Assembly: GCF_010092425.1 (NCBI RefSeq)
Contig: NZ_CP048030.1
Span: 2,181,501-2,245,500 of the forward strand
DNA: 64,000 nt
Reading direction: 5' to 3'
Source: Sinimarinibacterium sp. NLF-5-8
GTDB taxonomy: Bacteria > Pseudomonadota > Gammaproteobacteria > Nevskiales > Nevskiaceae
Of the stretch, positions 9,429-20,000 are shown piece by piece (the first letter of the stretch is position 1; each line of letters opens with the position of its first letter). Made by a program: the position numbers and the translations under genes. The notes beneath the pieces are model-generated. The model had not been told where the DNA came from. It made no database searches and saw only the letters and a program-made list of their open reading frames with translations.

Positions 9429-10439
9429 ATGAAAACGCCTCTTTCGATTCTTGATCTGGCGCCGGTGGGCGAAGGCGATACCGCCAGCGCCGCCGTGCGC
9501 CGCACCGTTGAACTGGCCCGGCTCGGCGAACGCCTCGGCTACGTCCGCCACTGGTTTGCCGAACACCACAGCATGCCCAGCGTCGCCAGCAGCGCGCCGG
9601 AGATTCTGATTGCGCATGTGGCCGCCGCAACGCAGCGTATCCGCGTCGGTGCCGGCGGCATCATGCTGCCCAACCACCGCCCGCTGCGCGTTGCAGAGAT
9701 GTTCCACACCCTGTCGGCGCTGCATCCGGGGCGGATCGATCTGGGGATTGGCCGCGCACCCGGTGCCGATCCGGCCACTGCGCGCGCGCTGCAAGCAGGC
9801 AACGGCAGCCTGATCGGGCAAATGCTGGGCGAGCTGCACGCCTTTTCAGCCAATGCGCATCCCGATACTTCGCGCTTTTACGGCATTCACGCCGAACCTG
9901 CCGATGCGCTCCTGCCGCCGATCTGGCTGCTCGGCTCCAGTGGCGCCAGCGCGCGCATGGCCGCCGCTGCTGGATTGGGTTACAGCTTTGCCGCCCACTT
10001 CAGCACCACACCCGCGGCGCCCGCGTTGGCGCAATACCGCGCGCACTTTCGCCCCTCACCCGCCTTTCCCACAGCACATACGATCCTGGGCGTTTCTGCG
10101 GTCTGCGCCGACAGCGAGGCCGAAGCGCAACGGCTGGCCACGAGCATGGAACTGGCATGGCTGCGCTTTCAGCGCAATCAGTTTTTACCGCTGCCCAGTC
10201 CCGAAACGGCATTGGCTCACCCCTACAGCGATGACGACATCCGCGCCCTGCAACAGCACCGCGCACTGACTATTGTCGGTACGCCTGAACAGGTGCGCGC
10301 GCAAATCCAGACCGCTGTCAGCGACAGTGGCGCCGATGAGGTGATGATCGTCTCCAACATCCACGACCCGCGCGCGCGACTGCGCAGTTACGAACTGATC
10401 GCACAGGCGTTTGCCGCAGATCCAGACAACGCCGCATAA
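9429..10439 (+). CDS. LLM class flavin-dependent oxidoreductase (luciferase-like, YhbW type)
   Basis: A 336-residue luciferase-like monooxygenase of the MsnO8/YhbW group. Typical features are the opening [13 protein letters not shown], the [11 protein letters not shown] segment that lines the flavin pocket, and [17 protein letters not shown]. Members use reduced FMN (coenzyme F420 in some relatives) to oxidise small molecules; the substrate here is unknown. The gene stands alone on the plus strand, with a gap of 126 bases from the divergent pmbA start. It ends 158 bases before the convergent DUF1840 gene. Confidence 0.9.
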   Translation: MKTPLSILDLAPVGEGDTASAAVRRTVELARLGERLGYVRHWFAEHHSMPSVASSAPEILIAHVAAATQRIRVGAGGIMLPNHRPLRVAEMFHTLSALHPGRIDLGIGRAPGADPATARALQAGNGSLIGQMLGELHAFSANAHPDTSRFYGIHAEPADALLPPIWLLGSSGASARMAAAAGLGYSFAAHFSTTPAAPALAQYRAHFRPSPAFPTAHTILGVSAVCADSEAEAQRLATSMELAWLRFQRNQFLPLPSPETALAHPYSDDDIRALQQHRALTIVGTPEQVRAQIQTAVSDSGADEVMIVSNIHDPRARLRSYELIAQAFAADPDNAA

Positions 10440-10597
10440 GGGCGCACATATCCGCCGCCATGCCCGCTCAACAGAAAACTGCGCCCACGGCTTGATGCGT
10501 CCGGCGATTGGCCCACGCCACTTCGTCTGCGGGGACAAACCCTGGCATCGTCTGCTGCGGCCTCTGGCGCAGGGTCAGAAAGGTTGTCAACCGCTGT

Positions 10598-10921
10598 TTA
10601 AACTTTTTCCCACAGCACGGGCTTATTTTTGCGCGCGGCGCGTTCAAGCATGTCGAGCAGCGGCCACGCACGCTGGGCAAGGCTGACGTGTTGGCGGCGC
10701 TGCGCCTGTTCCTCGGCCTCATCACCCTCGTTCTCGGTTGCAGGTTCCGGCTCGGTGTGCGCGGCAAGGGCGCTGCGCAATCGATCCCGCGCCTGCGGCA
10801 CATCGGCCGCAGCGATGGCACCCCGCTCGCCGGCTTCGCGTTCAACCAGCCCCAGCACATCCCGGGCATGGGCATCGAGCATTTCAAAACGGCCGGCAGC
10901 GGCAGAAGTGAAGCGGATCAT
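10598..10921 (-). CDS. DUF1840 domain-containing protein
   Basis: A 107-residue acidic protein of unknown function. It fits the DUF1840 pattern: an N-terminal MIRFTSAAAGRFEML, then a central VLGLVEREAG..GAIAAADVPQA segment, a variable acidic linker rich in Glu (about residues 55-75), and a C-terminal QRAWPLLDMLERA block ending LWEKV. There is no signal peptide or membrane segment, so it should be cytoplasmic. It lies 166 bases downstream of purU on the same strand, and the two may be co-transcribed. No function should be assigned. Confidence 0.8.
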   Translation of the reverse strand: MIRFTSAAAGRFEMLDAHARDVLGLVEREAGERGAIAAADVPQARDRLRSALAAHTEPEPATENEGDEAEEQAQRRQHVSLAQRAWPLLDMLERAARKNKPVLWEKV

Positions 10922-11017
10922 GGCTTTCTCGTGGTGGTGCGGAACAAAGCGATGCGCTCATTCTGGCACAAGCCCGCGTCCAGCAAGACCTGCGTGCGCC
11001 TCGCTGCCGCGTCACCG

Positions 11018-11040
11018 CGCCATCGCTTTGGCGTTTTTTT
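11018..11040 (+). terminator. Possible intrinsic terminator on the plus strand
   Basis: CGCCA (11018-11022) pairs with TGGCG (11029-11033) around a six-base loop and is followed by seven T residues (11034-11040). The stem is only five pairs. It points along the plus strand, against the flanking minus-strand genes purU and DUF1840, so it could stop antisense read-through from the oxidoreductase gene at 9429. Confidence 0.4.
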
Positions 11041-11087
11041 GCGCGCGGGGCTTTGCAAAACGTCTATCGCAACGAAACGCGCGCGCC

Positions 11088-11957
11088 TCACACAAACACG
11101 ATCGTCTTGTTGCCGTTGACGATGATCCGGTGCTCCACATGCCAGCGCACCGCGCGCGCCAGAACCTGGCGCTCCAGATCACGCCCGAGCGCGCGCAGAT
11201 CAGGCACTTCATGCCGATGTGAAACGCGCGCGGTGTTTTGCTCAATGATTGGCCCTTGATCCAGATCGCTGGTCACATAGTGCGCGGTCGCGCCAATGAG
11301 TTTGACGCCGCGATCATAGGCTTGCTGGTAGGGGTCTGCGCCGATAAAGGCCGGTAAAAAACTGTGATGGATGTTGATGATGCGCTGCGGATAGCGCGCG
11401 ACAAATTCCGGCGACAGGATGCGCATGTAGCGCGCGAGCACGATGAAATCGGCCTGATCGCCCAGCAATTCCAGCATCTGCTGCTCGGCTTGAGCATGAG
11501 TGGCGGCATCGATCGGCACATGTTCAAAGCGCACGCCAAAGCCTTCAACCGCCTCACGCAAATCGGGGTGGTTGGAAATCACCAGCGGAATGTCCACGCG
11601 CAACTCGCCACGCTGCCAGCGCCACAAAAGCTCCATCAGCGCGTGGTCGTGCTTGGAAACAAAAATCGCCATGCGCGGCTTGTCGGCGGCAAAGTGCAAC
11701 TGCCAATCCATGTCAAAGCGTTTGCCGACCACATCACCAAACGCCTGCCCCAGCGCCGCGCGCGACAGCTCCAGGCGCGGGGTCTGAAACTCCAGACGCA
11801 TGAAAAAGCGCCCGCCTTCGGGATCGGTGGCGTGCTGATCCAGCTCGGTGACGTTGACGTCGTGGTGATACAAAAACGTCGTCACTGCCGAAACGATGCC
11901 GGGGCGGTCGGGGCAGGCAATCAGCAGGCGGGCGGTGGTGTCAGCGTCAACGGTCAC
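11088..11957 (-). CDS. purU: Formyltetrahydrofolate deformylase
   Basis: A 289-residue protein with an N-terminal ACT domain (about 1-80, ARLLIACPDRPGIVSAV) and a C-terminal formyltransferase-fold domain (about 90-285). Key stretches are NIHHSFLPAFIGADPY and GATAHYVTSDLDQGPII, which carry the active-site His and Asp of the family. PurU hydrolyses 10-formyl-THF to formate and THF, supplying formate for PurT and balancing one-carbon pools; E. coli PurU has 280 residues. I chose the GTG at 11957, which has GTGAG six bases upstream; a TTG at 11978 would add seven residues. It follows the SET gene by about 60 bases. Confidence 0.94.
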   Translation of the reverse strand: MTVDADTTARLLIACPDRPGIVSAVTTFLYHHDVNVTELDQHATDPEGGRFFMRLEFQTPRLELSRAALGQAFGDVVGKRFDMDWQLHFAADKPRMAIFVSKHDHALMELLWRWQRGELRVDIPLVISNHPDLREAVEGFGVRFEHVPIDAATHAQAEQQMLELLGDQADFIVLARYMRILSPEFVARYPQRIINIHHSFLPAFIGADPYQQAYDRGVKLIGATAHYVTSDLDQGPIIEQNTARVSHRHEVPDLRALGRDLERQVLARAVRWHVEHRIIVNGNKTIVFV

Positions 11958-12018
11958 GGCAGTCTCACAAACAAGCAAGGGCAGGCGTTATACCCGCAAA
12001 CGCGCGCGCCTGACTTGA

Positions 12019-12420
12019 TCAATTTGGATCGTCAATGAAAGGGTAGTCGCCCACTTCGCTGAATTCGCGGTAATCACAGGTGATTTCACTGCGCGCGGCG
12101 ATGTCGGCAACGGCGTAATAGGTTTGGCTGGCATCGTCCCAGCGAATGTTGGGCGCATCCGAATGATTCATAAAACGCGAATCATCGGTGCAGTAATAGC
12201 GCGCGCCGGTGAGCCGATCCGCGCCATGCCCGCGATAAGTGTATTTATCCAAGGCATTGCGCGCCGCCACGGGCAACTGCGCAATCTCGGATTCCAGCAC
12301 CAGCTGCACGAAGCGCGGATCAAACCGATACACCGCCTGTCCGCGCGCAATCGACTCGGCACAGAACAACCCGGCACCGGCAATGGGGCTTTGCCCGATG
12401 TAATGCTCGATGAGCAACAT
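12019..12420 (-). CDS. SET domain-containing protein (first of a pair, downstream copy)
   Basis: A 133-residue protein consisting of essentially one SET domain. It shows the AdoMet-binding and catalytic signatures of SET lysine methyltransferases: GAGLFCAESIARGQAVYRF near the N-terminus, RFMNHSDAPNI (NHS motif) and EITCDYREF (the DY motif) near the C-terminus. The ATG at 12420 has a good AGGAG eight bases upstream. There is no post-SET cysteine cluster. It lies 16 bases after a second SET gene and at the end of the gatCAB-hslO run. The methylation target is unknown; small bacterial SET proteins are mostly uncharacterised. Confidence 0.85.
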   Translation of the reverse strand: MLLIEHYIGQSPIAGAGLFCAESIARGQAVYRFDPRFVQLVLESEIAQLPVAARNALDKYTYRGHGADRLTGARYYCTDDSRFMNHSDAPNIRWDDASQTYYAVADIAARSEITCDYREFSEVGDYPFIDDPN

Positions 12421-12436
12421 CAAAATCTCCTGCTTT

Positions 12437-12913
12437 TTATGCTTGAACAGAACTGCACATCAATTCCGCGACCGCGCGCGCGCTGTCGCGTAAAACCTGT
12501 TGCCACGGCAGGCCGACAATCGCGCGCCCGGTTTGGCTGTCGACAAACGGCATTTGCTCACCGCTGCCAATCACATAGCGGTAGTCCATGGTGATTTCGC
12601 TGCCGGCAGGCAAATCCGCGCGCGCAAAAATAAAACCCAGATGCCATAGCGCGTTGGGGGTGAAACTGTGATTGACAAAACACTCATCGCTCCACTCTGG
12701 CGTGAGTGAAAACTGATCTTCAAACCAGCGCACGCTCGATTCCACTTCAATGGCATCGGCGGCGTAAGTGCGCAGTTTGGATTCGGGCCAGACGGTGTGA
12801 ATGTTGTCAGGGGCGATCAGCACACGACCGCGCGCCAGCGGCTCGTCAATAAAAAAGCCTTGGCCAGCGTCGGGGATTTGGGATACCGCAATGTGGTAGC
12901 GCGGCAAAATCAT
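12437..12913 (-). CDS. SET domain-containing protein (second of a pair, upstream copy)
   Basis: A 158-residue single-domain SET protein. Motifs are PDAGQGFFIDEPLARGRVL at the N-terminus, CFVNHSFTPNALW (NHS motif) and SEITMDYRYV (DY motif). It is clearly related to the following gene in length and order of motifs but is diverged from it, so the pair is not a recent duplication. It starts 20 bases after hslO. The frame is open upstream into hslO; I take the ATG at 12913 because the SET homology begins immediately after it. Predicted lysine methyltransferase of unknown substrate. Confidence 0.83.
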   Translation of the reverse strand: MILPRYHIAVSQIPDAGQGFFIDEPLARGRVLIAPDNIHTVWPESKLRTYAADAIEVESSVRWFEDQFSLTPEWSDECFVNHSFTPNALWHLGFIFARADLPAGSEITMDYRYVIGSGEQMPFVDSQTGRAIVGLPWQQVLRDSARAVAELMCSSVQA

Positions 12914-12933
12914 GGCGACGGCCTTGGCGGGTT

Positions 12934-13803
12934 TTAGTGACGGGTGGTGTTGGAGGGCTGGGTGCGCGCGTGCAGTTGCAGCGTGGCGATGTCGTCGGCA
13001 CTGAACGGGTATTGCGCGCCGCAGAACTCGCAAGTCACATCAAAGCGGCCATGCGTTTTGAGGTGATCCTCAAGCTCGTCATCGCCCAGCGACAGCAGCA
13101 TGATGCCGATGCTTTGGCGGCTGCAATGGCAGCTCAGTGCCAGTGCCTGGGCATCGAACACGCGCAAATCTTCGGCGTGGAACAGGCGGTGCAACAGCGT
13201 CATTGCGCCGTGTTCGGCCAGCTCGGCTTCGCCCAGCGTGGCAAACAGCGCGCGCGCGTGTTCCCAGTTGTTTTCACTGCTGTTTTTTTCACCCAGCGGC
13301 AGGCGTTGCAGCACCATGCCGTGAATCCGACCGTGCGCTGCGGCCAGCCGCATGACGGTGGGGATTTGCTCGGAGCGCGCGTAGTAGTGCTCCAGCGCCT
13401 GCGCCAGATTGTCGCCTTCAATGCCGACGATGGCCTGGTAGTTTTGATCGCTGTGCGCGGGTTCGAGCAGCAGCCCCAACATGCCGCCTTTGAGCAGCGT
13501 TTGAAGATCGCCGTGGGCGTCGTCATCGCATTTGGCCATGCCGCGCACCTGGCCTTGGCCTTCGAGCTGGGCAACCAGCAGTTTGACTGCGCCTTCGCCC
13601 CGAAATTGCAGGCTCATGCGGCCTTCAAAGCCGGTGTTGGCTTGCAGCAGCGGCATGGCGGCGACGGCGTGCGCCAGCAGCTTGCGCACGTCGGCGGGAT
13701 AGGGGCGCGCGCCAAACATGGCGTCGATGCCATCGTCAAACTCAACGATGGCACCGCGCACGCCGAGGTTTTCCAGCAAAAAGGGCGTGAGTTGGCTTGC
13801 CAT
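12934..13803 (-). CDS. hslO: Redox-regulated chaperone Hsp33
   Basis: A 289-residue protein matching Hsp33, a holdase activated by oxidation. The C-terminal zinc-binding switch is present: CHC in ALSCHCSRQ and CEFC in VTCEFCGAQYPF, giving the CxC...CxxC pattern. The N-terminal domain has the usual substrate-binding core with LQFRGEGAVKLLVAQ and GMLGLLLEP. It starts two bases after the gatB stop, so it is almost certainly translated from the gat transcript, and the two SET genes follow it closely. Hsp33 binds unfolding proteins during combined heat and oxidative stress. Confidence 0.95.
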   Translation of the reverse strand: MASQLTPFLLENLGVRGAIVEFDDGIDAMFGARPYPADVRKLLAHAVAAMPLLQANTGFEGRMSLQFRGEGAVKLLVAQLEGQGQVRGMAKCDDDAHGDLQTLLKGGMLGLLLEPAHSDQNYQAIVGIEGDNLAQALEHYYARSEQIPTVMRLAAAHGRIHGMVLQRLPLGEKNSSENNWEHARALFATLGEAELAEHGAMTLLHRLFHAEDLRVFDAQALALSCHCSRQSIGIMLLSLGDDELEDHLKTHGRFDVTCEFCGAQYPFSADDIATLQLHARTQPSNTTRH

Positions 13804-13805
13804 GA

Positions 13806-15284
13806 TCAGCCTGCGAGCTTGTCCTTGAGCAGTTGGTTGACCAGTTCGGGATTGGCTTTGCCTTGGGTGGCTTTCATCACCTGCCCCACAAAGAAGCCAA
13901 ACAGCTTGTCTTTGCCGCCGCGATAGTCTTCGAGCTGCTTGGGGTTGGCGGCCATGATGGCGTCGATGGCGTCGATGACCGGGCCTTCGTCGGTGATTTG
14001 CACCAGCCCTTTGGCTTTGATGATCTGGTCGGCGGCGTCGTCACCCTGGGCTTCGCCTGCGAGCATGGCTTCAAACACGTCTTTGGCGATTTTGCCGGAG
14101 ATGGTTTTGTCGGCAATGCGCGCGAGCAGCACGGCAAGCTGGACGGCAGAGACCGGCGTGGTGGTGATGTCGTGGCCGAGTTTGTGCAGCGCGCCGATCA
14201 AATCACCGCTGACCCAGTTGGCGCAGAGCTTGGCATCGGCGCCGGAGGCTTTGACCACGGTTTCAAAGTAGTCGGCCAGTGCGGCTTCGCTGATGAGCAC
14301 GGTGGCGTCGTAGCGCGACAGGCCGTACTGCGTCATGAAGCGGTTGCGCTTGGCTTCGGGCAGTTCCGGCAGCGTGCCACGGATGCGTTCGCGCTCTTCC
14401 ACGGTGACGATCACCGGCAGCAGGTCGGGGTCGGGGAAGTAGCGGTAGTCGTTGGCGTTTTCTTTGCTGCGCATCGCCCGCGTCTCGCCGGTACCGGGGT
14501 CGAACAGGCGGGTTTCTTGCACCACTTTGCCGCCGGATTCGATGACGTCAATCTGGCGTTCGATTTCAAACTCAATCGCCTTTTCAACGTAGCGGAAGGA
14601 GTTGACGTTTTTGGTTTCGGTGCGGGTGCCAAACTCAGTGGCGCCACGTTTGCGCACGGAGACGTTGGCGTCGCAGCGGAAACTGCCTTCTTGCATGTTG
14701 CCGTCGCAAATGCCGAGGTAGACCACCAGTTGATGCAGTTTTTTCAGGTAGGCCACCGCTTCTTGCGAGGAGCGAATGTCCGGCTCCGAGACGATCTCGA
14801 TCAACGGCGTGCCCGCGCGGTTCAAGTCGATGCCGGTGACGCCCACAAAGCCTTCGTGCAGCGATTTGCCGGCGTCTTCTTCCATGTGCGCGCGGGTGAT
14901 GCCAATGCGTTTGACGATCGGCTCATCGGCGCTTTTGCCCGGCAGTTCAATATCCAGATGCCCTTCGTAGACGATCGGCAGATCAAACTGCGAGATTTGA
15001 TAGCCCTTGGGCAGGTCGGGGTAAAAATAGTGCTTGCGCGCGAACACGCAGCGTTCGGCAATTTTGGCGTCAATCGCCAGCCCGAACTTGACCGCATATT
15101 CCAGCGCGGTTTTGTTGAGCACCGGCAGCACGCCGGGCATTGCCAGCGTGACCAGATCGGCCTGGCTGTTGGGCGCGGCACCGTAGGTGGTGGCGGCGCC
15201 AGAAAAAATCTTGGTGTGGGTTAGAAGCTGGCAGTGCACTTCCAGCCCAATCACCACTTCCCAAACGGTGGAGTCGTATGCCAT
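13806..15284 (-). CDS. gatB: Asp-tRNA(Asn)/Glu-tRNA(Gln) amidotransferase subunit B
   Basis: A 492-residue subunit that binds the misacylated tRNA and activates its carboxylate with ATP. N-terminal [12 protein letters not shown] and [18 protein letters not shown] are diagnostic, as are EEDAGKSLH and the [12 protein letters not shown] block. The C-terminal YqeY-like tail domain (about 350-492, ending QLLKDKLAG) is complete. Gene order gatC-gatA-gatB is intact, with 13 bases between gatA and gatB. Presence of GatCAB means the organism makes Asn-tRNA or Gln-tRNA, or both, by transamidation. Confidence 0.97.
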   Translation of the reverse strand: MAYDSTVWEVVIGLEVHCQLLTHTKIFSGAATTYGAAPNSQADLVTLAMPGVLPVLNKTALEYAVKFGLAIDAKIAERCVFARKHYFYPDLPKGYQISQFDLPIVYEGHLDIELPGKSADEPIVKRIGITRAHMEEDAGKSLHEGFVGVTGIDLNRAGTPLIEIVSEPDIRSSQEAVAYLKKLHQLVVYLGICDGNMQEGSFRCDANVSVRKRGATEFGTRTETKNVNSFRYVEKAIEFEIERQIDVIESGGKVVQETRLFDPGTGETRAMRSKENANDYRYFPDPDLLPVIVTVEERERIRGTLPELPEAKRNRFMTQYGLSRYDATVLISEAALADYFETVVKASGADAKLCANWVSGDLIGALHKLGHDITTTPVSAVQLAVLLARIADKTISGKIAKDVFEAMLAGEAQGDDAADQIIKAKGLVQITDEGPVIDAIDAIMAANPKQLEDYRGGKDKLFGFFVGQVMKATQGKANPELVNQLLKDKLAG

Positions 15285-15297
15285 GTCAGTGCTCCCT

Positions 15298-16755
15298 TCA
15301 AGCGAATGCGGCGGGTGTTTGTTTGTGGAAATCGGTCGCCAATTGGTATTGGTGCGCCGCGTTGAGCAGCCTGGCTTCGGAGAAGAAGTTGCCCATCAGC
15401 TGCACACCCACCGGCAGGCCGTCCACAAACCCGCAGGGCTGGCTCATCGCCGGAATGCCGGCAAGGTTGGCAGCAATGGTGTAAACGTCGTTCAGATACA
15501 TCTCGATCGGGTTTTGCGCGCCACTGCCCAGCGGGAACGCGGTGCCGGTGGTGGACGGGCCGAGCAACAGATCAACCTGTTCGAACGCGCGCTGAAAGTC
15601 GTCATAAATCAACTTGCGCACGCGCTGCGCTTGCAGGTAGTACGCATCGTAATAGCCGTGACTCAGCACATAAGCGCCGATCATGATGCGGCGCTGCACC
15701 TCGGCACCAAAGCCTTCGGCGCGCGAGCGTTTGTACAGGTCTTCCAGGTTCTTGGGATTTTCCGCGCGGTGGCCGTAGCGCACGCCGTCAAAGCGCGCGA
15801 GGTTGGAGCTGGCCTCCGCCGGGCCGATGACGTAGTAGGCCGGAATCGCCAGCGAGACGTTGGGCAGGCTCACGTCCACAATCTGCGCGCCCAGCGCCTT
15901 GAACTGCTCCACCGCCGTCATGACTTTTTCACGAATCGGCGCGGCCAAACCTTCACCAAAATATTCTTTGGGCAAGCCAATGCGCAGCCCTTTGATGGAC
16001 TGGTTCAAGCCACTGACTAAATCATCCACCGGACGATCAACGCTGGTGGAATCCAGCGGATCAAAGCCACTCATGGCTTGCAGCACTTGCGCCGCATCTT
16101 CGGCACTGTGCGCAACCACGCCGCCTTGGTCGAGGCTGGAGGCAAACGCAACCATGCCGAAGCGCGAGACGCGGCCATAGGTGGGCTTGATGCCGGTGAG
16201 GTTGGTCAGCGCCGCCGGTTGGCGAATCGAGCCGCCGGTGTCGGTGGCCGTGGCAATCGGCGCCAGGCGCGCGGCCACTGCGGCAACCGAACCGCCACTG
16301 GAGCCGCCCGGCACGCGGGTCACATCCCAGGGGTTTTTCACTGCGCCGTAGTAGCTGGTTTCGTTGGAGGAGCCCATGGCGAACTCATCCATATTGCATT
16401 TGCCGAGCATGACCATGCCCGCTTCAGCATGCAGCTTGCGCACCACGGTGGCGTCATACGGGGCAATGAAGTTATCCAGCATTTTGGAGGCGCAGCTGGT
16501 GCGCACGCCGTTGGTGCAGAACAAATCCTTTTGCGCGATGGGGATGCCGGTCAGCGCCGTGCCCTCGCCTTTGGACAGCAGCGCATCGGCGGCATCGGCC
16601 TGCGCCAGCGCCTGCTCCGGGGTGACGGTGATGAAGCTGTTGATCTGGCCATCAAACTTTTCGATGCGATTCAAAAAGTGTTGCGTCAGTTCACGCGACG
16701 AAAATTGCTTGGCGCGCAAAGCAGCCGCCAGCTCGGACAAAGACAGGTTATGCAT
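15298..16755 (-). CDS. gatA: Asp-tRNA(Asn)/Glu-tRNA(Gln) amidotransferase subunit A
   Basis: A 485-residue amidase-signature enzyme that releases ammonia from glutamine and channels it to GatB. The catalytic Ser-cisSer-Lys triad is visible: K76 in IAQKDLF, S152 in PGGSSGGS and S176 in [10 protein letters not shown]. Length is typical (about 485). It lies 50 bases after gatC in the gatCAB operon. Confidence 0.97.
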   Translation of the reverse strand: MHNLSLSELAAALRAKQFSSRELTQHFLNRIEKFDGQINSFITVTPEQALAQADAADALLSKGEGTALTGIPIAQKDLFCTNGVRTSCASKMLDNFIAPYDATVVRKLHAEAGMVMLGKCNMDEFAMGSSNETSYYGAVKNPWDVTRVPGGSSGGSVAAVAARLAPIATATDTGGSIRQPAALTNLTGIKPTYGRVSRFGMVAFASSLDQGGVVAHSAEDAAQVLQAMSGFDPLDSTSVDRPVDDLVSGLNQSIKGLRIGLPKEYFGEGLAAPIREKVMTAVEQFKALGAQIVDVSLPNVSLAIPAYYVIGPAEASSNLARFDGVRYGHRAENPKNLEDLYKRSRAEGFGAEVQRRIMIGAYVLSHGYYDAYYLQAQRVRKLIYDDFQRAFEQVDLLLGPSTTGTAFPLGSGAQNPIEMYLNDVYTIAANLAGIPAMSQPCGFVDGLPVGVQLMGNFFSEARLLNAAHQYQLATDFHKQTPAAFA

Positions 16756-16805
16756 GGATCAATCCATCTTGAAGATTTATAAAGCGGCGTATCAGGCGCG
16801 CGCGC

Positions 16806-18371
<1,566 letters not shown>

Positions 18372-18570
18372 GCCGCGGTCGATACAAGCGTCCATTGATG
18401 ATCGCTGCCCCAAAACCGGCAATGGCACAGGGCCAGAAAAACCACCCCCACCTGCCCGGTGGTGCGGTCTGATTGCCCTCGCCATTGCGTAACGCTTCCG
18501 GGTGCGTTGAATATCGGACGGCGTACCGCCTATGCTTGGCCGGATTTTTAACGCCGACCGCTGACACACC

Positions 18571-19515
18571 TTGAATACGCTGCCGGAATCCCACCGCCGT
18601 CCTTTGTTTCCGCGTGGCCCCGGACTGGGGCTGCGCGTTCTGGCGCTGCTGGGGCTGGCACTGAGCCTGATCGTCTACGATGCCCGCAGTGAATCACTGG
18701 ACGGCACCCGCGATGTTCTGACCACCGTCACCGACCCGCTGATCTGGCTGGTTCAACTGCCCGATCAGATCCTGGATGCGATCACCAGCTTTTCCACGCG
18801 CGCGACGCTGGAGCAGGAAAACGCCACGCTGCGTGAGCAGCAGTTGCTGCAGGCCGCCCGCCTGCAACGGTTGGAGGCGCTGGAGGCTGAAAATCGCCGT
18901 CTGCGCGAATTGCTGGCCTCTGCGGCGCGCATCGACGATACCGTTGTCATCGCCGAAATCGTCGCCCTCAATCAAGACCCCTACCGCAACCAGATCACGC
19001 TCAACAAGGGCGCGCGCAACGGGGTTTATCGCGGTCAGGCGCTGGTTGATGCGCATGGGGTGATGGGACAGATCACCGAAGTCAGCAGCCGCCGCGCGCG
19101 CGCGCTGCTGATTACTGACCCTGATCATGGCATTCCGGTTGAAGTCACCCGCACCGGCATGCAAACCATCGCCATCGGCGCCGGCGATCAGGGCTTGCGC
19201 CTGCCTTTTCTGGCCAGCAATGCCGATATCCAGGTCGGTGACGAGCTGGTGTCTTCGGCACTCGGCGATCGCTTCCCGACCGGCTACGCCGTCGGCTCGG
19301 TGTACGAAGTCAAGCATGTCGCGGGCGAGCACTTCATGGAGGCGCTGGCGACACCTGCGGCACGCATCAATCAGGGGCGCCAGGCACTGCTGGTCTGGAA
19401 TCCCGAACACGATACCCATGCCGATGACCGCGATGACGACGCCGCCGATGCCGACACATCCACGCCGGTCGCGCCCGACACATCCCGCCCGACGCCGGTC
19501 ACGGCGGCACCATGA
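18571..19515 (+). CDS. mreC: Rod shape-determining protein MreC
   Basis: A 314-residue protein with one transmembrane segment (about residues 22-38, LALLGLALSLIVYDA), a coiled coil (about 75-115, with LEQENATLREQQ and LEALEAENRRLRELL) and a periplasmic beta-rich domain. MreC links MreB to PBP2 and RodA. The start is a TTG at 18571; there is no in-frame ATG that keeps the membrane segment. The last 40 residues are Asp- and Thr-rich. It overlaps mreD by four bases. Confidence 0.95.
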   Translation: MNTLPESHRRPLFPRGPGLGLRVLALLGLALSLIVYDARSESLDGTRDVLTTVTDPLIWLVQLPDQILDAITSFSTRATLEQENATLREQQLLQAARLQRLEALEAENRRLRELLASAARIDDTVVIAEIVALNQDPYRNQITLNKGARNGVYRGQALVDAHGVMGQITEVSSRRARALLITDPDHGIPVEVTRTGMQTIAIGAGDQGLRLPFLASNADIQVGDELVSSALGDRFPTGYAVGSVYEVKHVAGEHFMEALATPAARINQGRQALLVWNPEHDTHADDRDDDAADADTSTPVAPDTSRPTPVTAAP

Positions 19516-20000
19516 TGCGTACCCGCGACCTCGTCGCCAGCCTGATCAGCAGCCTGCTGATTGCCCTGATGCTGCAAATGGTGCAACTGCCCGATCTGCT
19601 CGCCGCTGCACGGCCGATCTGGCCCGCGCTGGTACTGGCTTACTGGGCGCTGCGTGAACCGCGGCTGTCGATGCTGCTGCCCGCATTCATGCTCGGCGTC
19701 ATCCAGGATGTGATCTTTGGCACGGTGCTGGGGCAGCACGCCCTGAGCCTGCTGGTGGTGGTGTATCTGGTCGAACGGCTGCGCAGCATTCTGATCCTGT
19801 TTCCGCTCTGGCAGGCCACACTGGTGCTGCTGCCGCTGTGGGCGCTGTACAGTTTTCTGATGTTCTGGATCGACGGCATGACCCACCATCAGGCCGATGC
19901 CTGGCTGCGCTGGCTGCCGGTTTTGTCCACCACCTTGTTCTGGCCATTGCTGTACAGCAGCATGGAGCTGCTGCGTCGTCCGCCCCAGGAAGAGCCATGA
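19512..20000 (+). CDS. mreD: Rod shape-determining protein MreD
   Basis: A 162-residue inner-membrane protein with about five hydrophobic segments, as expected for MreD, the third member of the MreBCD shape complex. It starts with ATGATG overlapping the mreC stop and its own stop overlaps the mrdA ATG, so mreC, mreD and mrdA are translationally coupled. Recognisable core: PIWPALVLAYWALREPRLS and QDVIFGTVLGQHAL. Confidence 0.95.
   Translation: MMRTRDLVASLISSLLIALMLQMVQLPDLLAAARPIWPALVLAYWALREPRLSMLLPAFMLGVIQDVIFGTVLGQHALSLLVVVYLVERLRSILILFPLWQATLVLLPLWALYSFLMFWIDGMTHHQADAWLRWLPVLSTTLFWPLLYSSMELLRRPPQEEP

Noticed and set aside
13833-15224. Plus-strand open frame of 463 codons
   Set aside because: Antisense to gatB; product is a composition-biased translation without domains.
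18372-18570. Possible small gene between mreB and mreC
   Set aside because: Short frames there lack a ribosome site or homology; the gap more likely carries a promoter or simply a leader for mreC.
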